Assembly (NCBI GenBank): GCA_913056235.1
Contig: CAJXMW010000007.1
Coordinates: forward strand, 62,001 to 126,000
DNA length: 64,000 nt
Direction: 5' to 3'
From: an uncultured Fodinibius sp.
GTDB taxonomy: Bacteria > Bacteroidota > Rhodothermia > Balneolales > Balneolaceae
The notes beneath the pieces were generated by a model. The model was not told the DNA's origin and made no database searches. It saw only the letters and a list, made by a program, of their open reading frames with translations. The position numbers were made by a program, and so were the translations under genes. Within the stretch, counting starts at the first letter, position 1, and every line of letters begins with the position of its first letter. Below, one piece after another: positions 26,507 to 35,790 of this stretch.

Positions 26507-27128
26507 GTGTCATCTAAATTTAGCTACTAACTGATTTATCAAAATAATACGAAGCTTTTTCAGCAATAAAAATTACAGCTATTTCTTCAGCTGGAGTCCG
26601 AACAGTGTTACGCATCCATTTTTTCAGTTGCACATTTTTCTTAGAAGAATGTTCTTCATTTTGAGATCCGGAAGATAAGTAATTCGGGGTACTGTTGGGT
26701 CAAAATAGATCTGTCCAAATTACGAGCAAAACCCGTTGGGGCTTTCTATTCATTTAGGCTGAATGAAGAAAGTGGAGCTTGGCTGATACTGCCACTAAAA
26801 TCCAGTGTCGTTTTCAGATTGATTTAAACTTGAAGTTTCGCTCACTTAACGAGAATGAATCGGTTGGTCCACTACTATTAGGATCTTAACGTAGAGTGCA
26901 TCATCAGAATAGATAACCCGTTTTAGAGTGGGAAACTGGATTCAATATTTATGCCAGTTGTTTCTTGGCCAGCGCAGAGCCACCTTTTATTGTGAGGAGA
27001 AATCCATAAAGATATGTAGCAACTTTGAGAGATCAGAAAAATTGTTACCCACAGGCAGCCATTCTGAATACTGACAGCTGATTACTGAATTTTCAGAAAT
27101 TCTTAATTTCCAATTTTTAATTCTCCAT
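26507..27128. other. 622-base stretch without a recognisable gene
   Basis: AT-rich sequence between the dehydratase and the MutS-like gene, both on the minus strand. No ORF with a plausible domain, tRNA or strong hairpin was found on either strand. It should contain the dehydratase promoter at its left end. Confidence 0.6.
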
Positions 27129-28961
27129 TTAGGTAGGGAGTCCCTCCATTTCCATAATCTTGAGAGCATTGGTCGTAGGGCAGGGGCCGGGTTTGAGTTT
27201 GTATTCGAAGCTCATCTTGCTGCCCTCGATCGTTTCGGCAAAGTGCCAGTTGCTGAGCTCCGGAATGGATTCCTCCAGCTGAGCCAGTTCGAGATCGTGC
27301 GTTGATACAAGTCCCACGCCATTTTTGCCGGCCACATTTTTGAGGAAAGCCTCGCTTCCCTGAAGGCGCTCCCGGTTGTTGGTGCCACGATAGATTTCAT
27401 CTACCATAAAAAAGACCGGCGTCTCGTGATCATCATTCAGGATGTCGAGCAGGGCACGGAGCCGTTTGACCTCGGCATAAAAGTGAGAGAGTCCATCATC
27501 AAGCGAATCCGTAACGTTGATGCTGCTGAACAGTCGAAACGGTATCGTAGAAAAGTACGTGGCGTTGACCGGCGCGCCTGCAAAGCACATCGCCAGGTTG
27601 ATGCCCATCGTTCGCAGAAAGGTGCTTTTGCCCGCCATATTGGAACCGGTAATCAGTAGTATATCTCCTTTATCATCGATGGAAACATCGTTGGTTACTT
27701 TTTGCTCTTCGGGGATGAGCGGGTGTCCCAGTTCCTCGGCTTTAACAGGTTGGGCGGCATTCACATCTGGCAGGGCAAAGTTGTAATGTGGATTCAGCCA
27801 CGAAAAGTTAGCCATCGAGCAATAGGCCTCGAGCTTATACACGTGATCAATCCAGTCTGATAGATGGGGAGCCAGGTCCTGTTTATAGGAGCTAAGTTTC
27901 TGGGAGAAATATAGATCCCAGGGCATAAGAAAGTTGAGAAGCGCCCAGATAACTTCGCTCTGCTGCGAGGAGGCTGCTCCTGCGATTCGTATGATGCGTT
28001 TTATGTATTGGGAAGGAGAATAGTCGCCGGACCAAAAGGGAGCGCAAAATTTCTTGAGGTTTGAATCAGATTCATAGTTGTTTGTCTCGAGAAAATGCAG
28101 CACCGCATTGAACTGACTCAATAGTTTCTCGATCTGGTAGGACTCTTCATACAGGCCGGCAATTTTTTCGCTGTTAAAGTTGTAGATCACTAGGTAGAGC
28201 ACAAAGGTAAAAATGACATAGGGATCCATAACGCCGGTCAGGTACAATGCCAAGAGAGCAATATTAAGCACTGACAAGCTTCCAAGTAATGCTAGTGGAA
28301 GCCAATAATTTACCTCTTTTGAATCCTTGAGATGTTGCCGCAACTCTTCGAGTGACCAGTCGTTTTCAAGTTCCTGCTTTTTGTACAGTTCGGCCCGCAG
28401 ATGCAGGGAGTCGCGAAATTGTGGCTGACGCGCCAGCTCTTTCACAATCGCCTGACGTTCCGTAACCTTTTGGGGGTTGGGTTCCCGCTGCAACAGGTAT
28501 TCGGCCAGCTGATCAGTACTTCCCTGGTAGGTAGCGGTATCCATGAGTTGGAGCAGGGAATGATTGCCTGTAAGATAAAGATCACGGGCAAAGGGATGAT
28601 TGGAATAATCTATTGTAGATTTTTTTTCGGGGATGTTCGGCCAGTTAAGATTGAGGCGGGCCAGGTGCGTGTCCCGGATAGCTTTCCAGATTTTAAAACG
28701 CTCTTTTGTTTCATCAATGGTGTTATGTTCCCGAATTAACTTCCAAAACCCACCAATAAATCCAATGAGCGATAACCAAAACAGCCACTCTGGCCCAAAA
28801 CTCCCAGCGAGATACACCAAGGCCAGTCCGCCGACGAAAGCGCCCAAACGGGCCATTGACAGCCGATTACTTAGCTGGTTGAGGGTGTTGATTTTTTGGT
28901 GCAGGCGTCCGACTTGGTTTTCCAGTGCCTGGCGTAGCGAATCGCGATTGTGGGTGTGCAT
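27129..28961 (-). CDS. membrane-anchored MutS-family ATPase
   Basis: A 610-residue protein with two N-terminal membrane helices (about 38-58 and 60-75, LGAFVGGLALVYLAG; LFWLSLIGFIGGFW), two more near 220-260, and a C-terminal MutS core ATPase: Walker A TGSNMAGKSTFLR (about 440), INVTDSLDDGLSHFYAEV, Walker B FFMVDEIYRGTNN and the His switch STHDLELA. The DNA mismatch-recognition domains of MutS1 are missing, so it is not the standard repair protein. Membrane MutS homologues of this form occur in Bacteroidota and relatives, with unknown function. Start ATG 28961. It stands alone, with noncoding gaps of over 300 bases on both sides. Confidence 0.88.
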   Translation of the reverse strand: MHTHNRDSLRQALENQVGRLHQKINTLNQLSNRLSMARLGAFVGGLALVYLAGSFGPEWLFWLSLIGFIGGFWKLIREHNTIDETKERFKIWKAIRDTHLARLNLNWPNIPEKKSTIDYSNHPFARDLYLTGNHSLLQLMDTATYQGSTDQLAEYLLQREPNPQKVTERQAIVKELARQPQFRDSLHLRAELYKKQELENDWSLEELRQHLKDSKEVNYWLPLALLGSLSVLNIALLALYLTGVMDPYVIFTFVLYLVIYNFNSEKIAGLYEESYQIEKLLSQFNAVLHFLETNNYESDSNLKKFCAPFWSGDYSPSQYIKRIIRIAGAASSQQSEVIWALLNFLMPWDLYFSQKLSSYKQDLAPHLSDWIDHVYKLEAYCSMANFSWLNPHYNFALPDVNAAQPVKAEELGHPLIPEEQKVTNDVSIDDKGDILLITGSNMAGKSTFLRTMGINLAMCFAGAPVNATYFSTIPFRLFSSINVTDSLDDGLSHFYAEVKRLRALLDILNDDHETPVFFMVDEIYRGTNNRERLQGSEAFLKNVAGKNGVGLVSTHDLELAQLEESIPELSNWHFAETIEGSKMSFEYKLKPGPCPTTNALKIMEMEGLPT

Positions 28962-29297
28962 AAAACGTTTTTTGGATCAATAGTTTTCAAGCCGAAGGAT
29001 ATAGAAAGGAGCGACAAAATGCAGATTCAAATTGGTTTAATGTTGGGCTGGATCAAACACTATGCTTGGGGTTTGACAAACAGGAGTAATCCAATGGAAA
29101 AGTGTTGGTTCGGGGCAAGGTGCTGGGTCAGTTGGATTAATCGGCCATCCATGGTACAGACAATAAGCAAAGAAGGGATAAAAGGATCTTAGAAAAGGTC
29201 ACAAAACATGGATACGCGGGGAACAATTCTGCAATTCTGGCTTTTAATCCAATGAGACAGAATAAAATAGAAACATTGCCTGAACTCCACTACAGAT
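28962..29297. other. 336-base intergenic region between divergent genes
   Basis: This separates the MutS-family gene (minus) and the vWA lipoprotein (plus) and must carry both promoters. A short open frame (28950-29192) has no domain and overlaps the MutS start. No hairpin or RNA gene seen. Confidence 0.55.
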
Positions 29298-30329
29298 ATG
29301 AAATCACTCAAAAACGTCCTCTCTTCAGCCCTTATCCTAAGCATTTTGCTCACAGTTGCCATCACCGGTTGTGACAGCAGTGATAACAGCGGTGAAGAAG
29401 TAGGAGTAGAATTAATAGAAGCAGAATCTGAACCACCCTCTAAAATCCGACTCTTTTTTAAAGTGGATCTTGGAGAAGAGAACCAGTTTACAACCCTTGA
29501 ACCATCCGCTTTTGAGATTTATGAAGATGGTTCCCAGATATCAAGACTAGAATCGCAGGCCGATATCCAGCGTGAGCCGGGGGACTTCCTATACTCTTCG
29601 GTGCTGATGCTTGATCTCAGCGGTAGTATCTTGAATAATGCCGATCTGCCCCGGCTTAAAGAGGCGGCAACTACGTTTATCGAGCGGACGATGCCGGTAG
29701 AGGACGAAGAGCTGTATGGCACGCGCGAGATGTCGGTTTACTGGTTTGATGGAGAACAAAGTATTCATCCGCTGGTTGATTTTACCGCTGAACGAGATAT
29801 GCTGATTTCCGGTATTGAGTCGATCGACGAAGATATCAGCAGCGATGTATCTACCAACCTGAACGGGGCGGTCATCCAGGGCTTGTCGGTAATGAATAAT
29901 CGACTGCAGGAAATCCGTGAAGACTCGAGCGGCTCCACGGCGGGTTCGATGGTGTTGTTTACCGATGGGACAGATCAGGCGGGATATGTGAGTACAGATC
30001 AGGCGATGGATTCGGTACGCAGTGCCGCCAGCGAGCACTCCATCTTTACCATTGGACTTGGCGGTGAAATTGACCAAGAAGTACTGGAAAGCTTTGGCAA
30101 GGACGGCTTTGAGCTGGCAGAGGATTCGCTGGAGCTTAATGATTCGTTTCTTGCCGTGGCCAAAAGGCTAGAAGCGGAATCAAACTCGTTTTATGTACTG
30201 GAATACTGTTCGCCCAAGCGATCGGGTCAGCACTCGCTGGAGCTGCGCGCGACCTATGAGGATAAGTTTGGCAGTTTTGAAACGCAGTTCTCGGCCGAAG
30301 GTTTTTCCGGCGGTTGTTCGGTAGATTAG
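29298..30329 (+). CDS. von Willebrand factor A-domain lipoprotein
   Basis: A 343-residue lipoprotein; signal peptide ends VAITGC (Cys25). After an acidic linker the N-terminal region resembles the Ig-like strand block found before vWA domains (FEIYEDGSQISRLE, about 72-86). The vWA domain (about 100-290) has a complete metal-ion-dependent adhesion site: DLSGS (about 106), a Thr in DVSTNLNGAV, and FTDGTD (about 222). Such proteins bind partners through Mg2+. Two Cys near the C-terminus (EYCSP and GGCSVD) may form a disulphide. Function unknown. It faces the DUF1569 gene, whose stop lies 4 bases away. Confidence 0.85.
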   Translation: MKSLKNVLSSALILSILLTVAITGCDSSDNSGEEVGVELIEAESEPPSKIRLFFKVDLGEENQFTTLEPSAFEIYEDGSQISRLESQADIQREPGDFLYSSVLMLDLSGSILNNADLPRLKEAATTFIERTMPVEDEELYGTREMSVYWFDGEQSIHPLVDFTAERDMLISGIESIDEDISSDVSTNLNGAVIQGLSVMNNRLQEIREDSSGSTAGSMVLFTDGTDQAGYVSTDQAMDSVRSAASEHSIFTIGLGGEIDQEVLESFGKDGFELAEDSLELNDSFLAVAKRLEAESNSFYVLEYCSPKRSGQHSLELRATYEDKFGSFETQFSAEGFSGGCSVD

Positions 30330-30333
30330 CATA

Positions 30334-30840
30334 TCAGTTTTCCTGACTAATTAACCCAAATTGCGACAAGTGATGAAAACAGTGCTTGAAGTGGAACTTT
30401 TGCCACTGCTCGGCATTTAGTTCCCCAAACATGGGATTGGTCTGCGTAGCTTCAGGATGAGCTCGGTAGTAATCTCTAAAATAGTTAATTTCTTTTTTCA
30501 GCTGCTCCTTGGCTTCTTCTAGGCTTTGATGTTGTAGTTCTACAAGCTTGGTGCCCGTGACCGGATTGACAAATCCTTTGGGCATGGGCCGATTAAGATT
30601 GAGAAATGCTTGCAGATTGGCACGTTTTTCCTCGGGTGTTTCGCAATCGACTTCGATTTTGTCTGTTGACATTTGAAAAGCAAACATCAGGTGTTCGACC
30701 ATGTGTTGTGCACTCATTTTTCCCCATTGTGGATCGGTATTGGCATCAAGAGCATCAATAGCCGACGGTATGATTTCTTCGAAGAAGGTATTTCTGAGGT
30801 CAGAGTCGTTTACGTTATAGGCCAGCGTTACTTTTGCCAT
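30334..30840 (-). CDS. DUF1569/DinB-superfamily protein
   Basis: A 168-residue four-helix protein of the DinB-like fold. Conserved His residues for a metal site are visible in SAQHMVEHLMF (about residues 44-54) and at the end in FHFKHCFHHLSQFG. The segment HPMFG-like (NPMFGELNAEQW) before the last His cluster is the family hallmark. DinB-like enzymes often act as metal-dependent thiol transferases, but for DUF1569 the activity is unknown. Cytoplasmic, no signal peptide. It converges with the vWA lipoprotein and has its own upstream region. Confidence 0.8.
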   Translation of the reverse strand: MAKVTLAYNVNDSDLRNTFFEEIIPSAIDALDANTDPQWGKMSAQHMVEHLMFAFQMSTDKIEVDCETPEEKRANLQAFLNLNRPMPKGFVNPVTGTKLVELQHQSLEEAKEQLKKEINYFRDYYRAHPEATQTNPMFGELNAEQWQKFHFKHCFHHLSQFGLISQEN

Positions 30841-30950
30841 GAATAGCGGTATTTAATGGTTAAGGTATAACTCACAAATGTAATGGCAATCTGTTTGTAT
30901 TTTCAAGATATCACCGGAATACGATTTTTAAAAAACAGTGGGCGGATTTT

Positions 30951-31200
30951 TTAGGATGGAGTTCCAAGAAGACATAGTTGCTTCGTTTTGCCCTCAATCG
31001 TTCCCTTTTCCCAGCGGTAGTTAGTAGAATCAATATCGGCCAGCAGCTCATCGAGGTCGCTCAGGGTATAGGTCCGGAAGTGTACAGCAGCTTATGCATG
31101 ACGATTATTAACCGTGTGATACAACACCGCAGCCACTGGGGGGGACCAGCCAAAATCCTCAAATTCAAAAGGTGTATCCGCCTCATTAGTTGAAGAGTTG
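30951..31200 (-). pseudogene. unidentified gene remnant
   Basis: On the minus strand a conserved-looking protein tail ends at 30951 with YTLSDLDELLADID, YRWEKGTIEGK and LLGTPS before the stop. Upstream an in-frame TAA breaks it, and another frame carries FEFEDFGWSPPPSG. No full ORF exists. The fragment looks like the C-terminus of a roughly 100-150 residue protein, but I do not recognise the family. The surrounding 30841-31361 holds nothing else. Confidence 0.35.
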
Positions 31201-31361
31201 GTGACCACTGAACATTGTCTACTGAATAGAATATTGCAGTAAAGTTATTTTGAGGCTATTACTCAAGTTTCTAAAGCTTGCGTTTTGCACTGATTTCTCT
31301 CTTAATAGTGTAGTCTCGGACTGTTGAAATATACTTGTGTTGTAATCTCTGTAAAGGATAC

Positions 31362-31787
31362 CTATTCCGCTGGTTGCCAGGTATTGTCGCAGTTGCTGCA
31401 ATGGTACCGGTCTTGCGGAATAGAAACGGGTAGTACAAAGGCCAGTAGAAAAAGTAAGCCTGCCAGAAATGATCGCTCTTGAAAAACATTGGGACTTTGG
31501 CATTTGGGACATCGAATGGCCGGCTCTATACCTTCTCCCTCGAAAAGCTCGTCCAAATATTTTTCATCTGCTTTGCTATTGGATATGATTGATTGAGCCT
31601 GTTCAAGTTCGTCTTCCGGAACAAAAAGCTTAATTCCGCCAACGGCTGGTCCAAGGTGAGGAGCCACGCTCACTGTATTATTGTCAGACATGCGCACGTT
31701 AATGCCTTCATCTTCCAACTTGATGAGGTCAAGTTCAGCTCTGTTTAGAAATTCATAGGTTTTCAAAAGTTTATAGGAAGCAGCCAT
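31362..31787 (-). CDS. DUF2007 protein with zinc ribbon and membrane helix
   Basis: A 141-residue protein. The N-terminal DUF2007 fold (about 4-70) starts YKLLKTYEFLNRAELD and includes GGIKLFVPEDELEQA, a module related to PII-like and signal-transducing domains. A zinc ribbon follows: CPKCQSPN (about 93-100) pairs with CSNCDNTW (about 129-136), and a short hydrophobic segment between them (FLAGLLFLLAFVLPVSI) may enter the membrane. Start ATG 31787 (MAASYK) is preferred over 31799, which adds MVVI. Function unknown; DUF2007 proteins are often found near stress genes. Confidence 0.8.
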   Translation of the reverse strand: MAASYKLLKTYEFLNRAELDLIKLEDEGINVRMSDNNTVSVAPHLGPAVGGIKLFVPEDELEQAQSIISNSKADEKYLDELFEGEGIEPAIRCPKCQSPNVFQERSFLAGLLFLLAFVLPVSIPQDRYHCSNCDNTWQPAE

Positions 31788-31864
31788 GATAACCACCACT
31801 CAGAATTTGATATGTGAACTTATACATATATGGTAATACTGACGGGGATAGGCAAATTTTTGAC

Positions 31865-32131
31865 TTAATCCCTATTCAGCGAAGCCACTGTGGCACCCCA
31901 GCCGCTGCGGTCACCGGCCAACGAGTAACTTTCAACATGGGGGTTGCGGTCGAGCAGGGTATGCACCGAGCGCCGTAAGTTGCCGGTACCTTTGCCATGG
32001 ATGATTCGAATCTCATAAATGTCTTCCTTTAAACACTCCTCAATATAATTGGGAATCAGTGAGCCCAACTCATCGGGCCGAAAAGTGTGCAGGTCCAGGA
32101 CACCATCAATGGGTAGTTTTTCAGGAGACAT
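31865..32131 (-). CDS. stand-alone Smr-domain protein
   Basis: An 88-residue Smr domain, almost nothing else. Motifs are VLDLHTFRPDE (about 11-21) and IIHGKGTGNLRRSVH (about 43-57), the LDxH and HGxG signatures of Smr nucleases (nicking or RNA endonuclease activity). In many relatives this domain is fused to MutS2; here it is free, and a MutS-like protein lies 3 kb away. Cytoplasmic. A possible role in ribosome rescue or DNA/RNA cleavage follows only from the family. Confidence 0.9.
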   Translation of the reverse strand: MSPEKLPIDGVLDLHTFRPDELGSLIPNYIEECLKEDIYEIRIIHGKGTGNLRRSVHTLLDRNPHVESYSLAGDRSGWGATVASLNRD

Positions 32132-32600
32132 GATTAGTGATTATACTATTGCTTTAAAAGAATGGTAACAGTAGCAAAATTTTTAGTCAAAAAACACTTA
32201 AGTTTTCCCTCTGATAGGACTCAGGTTGTGCCCTCGACTGGTAGCGATAACTTTTCGTTGACGGTTAACTTTTCGTTTTAGCAAAGAGTGGGGATTCTAA
32301 AAGCAAAAATGACTTCTAGCAATGGTAGACAGATATGCTCATGAAACCTGCATAATACCGAAGCTTATTCACAGGGTTCATTTAGAAACCCGAAATCTTT
32401 CGGCGCGGCTATACTTAGTCTGATCTGGGATTGCTAATTTTTGTGGTAGGTATTCAATGTGGGGAATACTTAGCGGAGGACATAAGCGAAACAGCGTATA
32501 TTAAGATCCAAATGAAGGGAATAATTAAGGTTGATAAACGTTTTGATAAAAGAAATACAATATTTAATATAGGCTTCAATCTTAATTGAAAACTCAAGAG
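32132..32600. other. 469-base AT-rich stretch before the HicA-like cassette
   Basis: No credible ORF on either strand. It carries the Smr promoter at its left end and probably the cassette promoter at its right end. No terminal repeats or attachment site could be defined. Confidence 0.5.
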
Positions 32601-32942
32601 ATGTCACAGGACTTACCAGATGATTTGTCAGTAGTATTTGAAAAGAATGACGATGCCAACACTTTTCCTGTAACTGGTGCATGGGGCGGACCAACTCCTG
32701 ATGGGGATTCTCTTGTTGTTCATTTATATACAGAGTATCAGTCTACACCAAACTCTATTAAAGCAAATGTAGAAGATGATGGTTCTGTTAATATAAGTGA
32801 GGGGCAACGGATTACACGAGGAGATGTAACAAGAGAAATTCAAGGAACAATGGTTTTATCACCTAAACAAGCTATTAGTTTAGGTCAATGGCTAGTAAAA
32901 CATGGCCAAAATGCTTTAAATAATAATCAAGGAAATCAGTAA
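32601..32942 (+). CDS. uncharacterised small protein, first gene of an AT-rich cassette
   Basis: A 113-residue soluble protein, start ATG 32601 (MSQDLPDDLS); a TTG at 32586 is possible but less likely. The middle (TGAWGGPTPDGDSLVVHLYT) reads as beta-strands, and the end (TMVLSPKQAISLGQWLVKHG) as a helix, which resembles the plan of DUF3467-type proteins, but the match is weak. It is acidic and lacks Cys. Only 4 bases separate it from the next gene, and the three genes 32601-33669 share an AT-rich base composition unlike their neighbours. Function unknown. Confidence 0.6.
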   Translation: MSQDLPDDLSVVFEKNDDANTFPVTGAWGGPTPDGDSLVVHLYTEYQSTPNSIKANVEDDGSVNISEGQRITRGDVTREIQGTMVLSPKQAISLGQWLVKHGQNALNNNQGNQ

Positions 32943-32946
32943 TACT

Positions 32947-33369
32947 ATGGAAGATGTATTATGGCCATCTGATACAAAGCAAAAACAAGGTGATGCCGGT
33001 TCTATTACACGTAGTGGATTGTTTAGAACAAAAGGTTCTGATCAGCAACCGGTGATAAGAGATTTTCCTAGAGTTGCATCAAAGTATTCGGAAAGTGGTG
33101 AAAAACAGATTCAAAAGGTTAAAAATCAAAAGAGGGTTCTTGATTACGAGATAAAAGGTGAGCGTTTTGAAATTCATCTAAAAAATGATCTCGTATATAT
33201 TAATCATCCCAAATGGTCTCTTGTCGGTATGGGAGGAACGTTACTTGATGCCGAAATTGATATGTTGGAAGAAGCCAAACTCATTGCTGAGGAGTATCTA
33301 GAGATGGAAGACTCTCAATTAAGCTACGAAGCGCAAAAATTTAAAGAATATCTTATAAGAATTATTTGA
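32947..33369 (+). CDS. HicB-like/antitoxin-type protein (tentative)
   Basis: A 140-residue protein. The N-terminal 70 residues look disordered and charged. The C-terminal half (FEIHLKNDLVYINHPKWSLV, then GMGGTLLDAEIDMLEEAKLIAE) has the beta-strand, GxGxT, helix layout of HicB-type antitoxin domains ('G-x-T-xx-EA'). There is no evident DNA-binding region at the C-terminus. It lies 4 bases after the first cassette gene and 3 bases before the HicA-like gene, so it is a good candidate for the toxin's partner. Identification is inference from pattern and position. Confidence 0.5.
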   Translation: MEDVLWPSDTKQKQGDAGSITRSGLFRTKGSDQQPVIRDFPRVASKYSESGEKQIQKVKNQKRVLDYEIKGERFEIHLKNDLVYINHPKWSLVGMGGTLLDAEIDMLEEAKLIAEEYLEMEDSQLSYEAQKFKEYLIRII

Positions 33370-33372
33370 TGT

Positions 33373-33669
33373 ATGTCAAAAGTCCGGAAAGTAAGGGATA
33401 TCAAGAGGGCGTTGACAAATAAGGGATTTACAGAGAAAAAAGGTGGGAATCACCTGAAATATGTCTACAGAAGTAGAAATCTAACAGAACCTCTTGTTAC
33501 AGTAATTTCCCATGGAAAAGATGAGTATGGAATAGAACTGCTTGACCGTATGGCATACCAATTAAATTTAACAAATGGTCAACTTCTCGATTTTATAGAT
33601 TGTGATATAAGTTTAAAGGATTATTACAAGTTAATGCAGGATAGGGGGGTTGTCTCAAATAAGAGTTAG
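33373..33669 (+). CDS. HicA-like mRNA interferase toxin
   Basis: A 98-residue protein starting MSKVRKVRDIKRALTNKGF. The signature GFTEKKGGNHLKYVY, with the catalytic-type His at about residue 28, followed by VTVISHGKDE, fits the double-stranded-RNA-binding-like HicA fold (YcfA family). Its C-terminus is longer than minimal HicA (about 60-80 residues), adding a helical tail with LLDFIDCDISLKDYYKL. It ends the three-gene cassette; an RNase toxin that cleaves mRNA is the likely function. Start ATG 33373 lies 3 bases after the previous stop. Confidence 0.65.
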   Translation: MSKVRKVRDIKRALTNKGFTEKKGGNHLKYVYRSRNLTEPLVTVISHGKDEYGIELLDRMAYQLNLTNGQLLDFIDCDISLKDYYKLMQDRGVVSNKS

Positions 33670-33735
33670 ACAAGTAGTGATCCTTTGAGTCCATTATAAA
33701 CACTTTTGGCTCAATACTCATTACCCAAAAATAGA

Positions 33736-35625
33736 CTAAGCCCGTTCGGCCAGCTCAAACCAGCGCTCGGTGTGCTCGTCAATCTCATCTTTAAGCTGTT
33801 CGTATTCAGCAGACTTTTCGCGCAGTTCTTCGTGATCAAGTTCTCCGCTACTTAATTTCTGCTCCAACGCCTCTTTTTCCTGTTCCAGCTCATCAATCTT
33901 GTCACCCAGCTTGTTGTATTCACGTCGCTCATTATAGCTGAGTTTGTTATTAGTGTTAGATGAGGAGCTACTACCTGAATTATTACTCTGGGATTTTGCT
34001 CGGGCTTTCTTTCTCTGTTCCGCTTCTTCCTTTTTCTTCAGCTTGCGGTATTCCTCGTAAGAACCATGATGATCACGTACTTTGCCGTCACCCTCGAAAG
34101 CAAAATAGTGATCCACCAGTTTGTCCATGAAAAAACGATCGTGGGAGACGATAATCAGGCAGCCGCCAAAGTTCTGCAGGAACTCTTCGAGCTTGTTGAG
34201 GGTCAACAGATCGAGATCATTCGTTGGCTCATCGAGGACAAGAAAATTCGGATTCTCCAGCAGTACCAACATCAGACCAAGCCGCCGCTTTTCGCCACCG
34301 CTGAGTTTACGGACAGGGGTGTATTGCATATCGGCGGTAAACATGAAATGCTTCAGAAACTGTGAGGCGGAAATTTTGCTGCCATCGGCCAGTTCAATGA
34401 CTTTGGCTACATTCTCAATCACATCAATTACGCGCTGATCTTCATCAAAGTCGATCCCATTCTGACGATAATGGCCAAAGGCAATAGTTTCGCCTACGCG
34501 AATTTTGCCGGAATCGGGCTCTTCTTCGCCAGTCAGAAGTTTCAGAAAAGTGCTCTTACCCACACCGTTGGGACCAATGACGCCAATGCGTTCGCCTTTC
34601 TCAAAATCGTAATAAAAGCTGTCCAGGATCTGCAGGTCGCCATAACTTTTGGACACGTTAATCAGCTCCACAATCTTGCCGCCCATCCGCTGCATATCCA
34701 TCTGCAGGCGTAGTTCAGGATCATCGCGGCCGGTGTCGGCGCGCTCTTTTATATCCTTAAAATCATCAATACGGGATTTAGACTTAGTCGTTCGCGCTTT
34801 GGGTGAACGGCGCATCCACTCCAGTTCTTTCTTATAAAGTTGGTTGGCTTTATGGGCCTTTTTTCGCTCGATCTCCCGCCTCTCAGAGCGTTTCTGCAAA
34901 AAATACGCGTAATTCCCTTTATGATGGTAAATCTTGTTGTCATCCAGCTCAATGATGTGATCGCAAATGCGATTGAGAAAGTAGCGGTCGTGGGTCACCA
35001 TCAGCAAGGTCATGGAGCTGGTTTGCAGGTACTCCTCGAGCCACTCAATCATATCCAGATCCAGATGGTTGGTGGGCTCGTCGAGGATCAGCAGATCGGG
35101 ATTATCGAGCAATACAAAGGCCAGGGCCACGCGCTTCTGCTGTCCACCCGAAAGAGTGGCGATCGATTGGTCTAAATCGTGAATATCGAGCTTGCCCAGG
35201 ATCTGCTCCATGCGTTGCTCGTAGTCCCAGGCGCCGGCGGCATCCATCGCGGCCGAAGCGTCTTCAAAATCCTTTTGGGTTTGTCGGTTGTAGTCTTTGG
35301 CCTGCCGGGCCGCTGCCTCTTTATAATTTTGAATCAGACGTACCATCTCGTTATCGCTCTGGGCAATAAATGAGCGAATAGACATTTCCTCGTTGAGTTC
35401 CGGCTCCTGTTCCAGGTAGCCAATGTTAACGCCATTTTGGATCATCACTTTACCCGAGTCGGGCGTTTCTTCACCCGCCAGGATTTGTAGTAGAGTTGTT
35501 TTCCCGGTGCCGTTTTCGGCAATAAGAGCTGTTTTGTCGCCTTCCGAAATACCAAAGGACAGGTCCTCAAACAGCACGCGCGCACCATATATTTTGGTAA
35601 GATTTTCTGTAGAGAGATATGTCAT
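33736..35625 (-). CDS. uup: ABC-F family ATPase, Uup type
   Basis: A 629-residue soluble protein with two ABC domains and no membrane helices. Domain 1: Walker A AENGTGKTT (about 37-45), LSGGQQKRVALAF, DEPTNHLD. A basic linker (about 230-300, with KKAHKANQLYKKELEWMRR) is the P-site tRNA interaction region. Domain 2: GPNGVGKST (about 350-358), LSGGEKRRLG, DEPTNDLD. A C-terminal coiled coil (about 565-625, rich in Glu/Lys/Leu) marks the Uup group, preceded by a Ser/Asn-rich spacer. ABC-F proteins act on the ribosome to rescue stalled translation; Uup has also been linked to branched DNA and transposon excision. Probably monocistronic. Confidence 0.9.
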   Translation of the reverse strand: MTYLSTENLTKIYGARVLFEDLSFGISEGDKTALIAENGTGKTTLLQILAGEETPDSGKVMIQNGVNIGYLEQEPELNEEMSIRSFIAQSDNEMVRLIQNYKEAAARQAKDYNRQTQKDFEDASAAMDAAGAWDYEQRMEQILGKLDIHDLDQSIATLSGGQQKRVALAFVLLDNPDLLILDEPTNHLDLDMIEWLEEYLQTSSMTLLMVTHDRYFLNRICDHIIELDDNKIYHHKGNYAYFLQKRSERREIERKKAHKANQLYKKELEWMRRSPKARTTKSKSRIDDFKDIKERADTGRDDPELRLQMDMQRMGGKIVELINVSKSYGDLQILDSFYYDFEKGERIGVIGPNGVGKSTFLKLLTGEEEPDSGKIRVGETIAFGHYRQNGIDFDEDQRVIDVIENVAKVIELADGSKISASQFLKHFMFTADMQYTPVRKLSGGEKRRLGLMLVLLENPNFLVLDEPTNDLDLLTLNKLEEFLQNFGGCLIIVSHDRFFMDKLVDHYFAFEGDGKVRDHHGSYEEYRKLKKKEEAEQRKKARAKSQSNNSGSSSSSNTNNKLSYNERREYNKLGDKIDELEQEKEALEQKLSSGELDHEELREKSAEYEQLKDEIDEHTERWFELAERA

Positions 35626-35790
35626 GAAGCTAGAAGTGGTAGGTGCTTTCTGTAAAGTCTTGGGTTAATTCCATTGGCTTGCAAGATAAGGAACACCCGT
35701 CGAACATAAAATGGGGCAGCGATTGATTTTGGGTCTTGCAACCGAACGAAAATCCTCTTTTTTTAAGTAAAATTATCAGCTAGTTTTCCC

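Noticed and set aside
28950-29192. 80-codon open frame in the MutS/vWA gap
   Set aside because: It overlaps the MutS-like start antisense and has no recognisable features.
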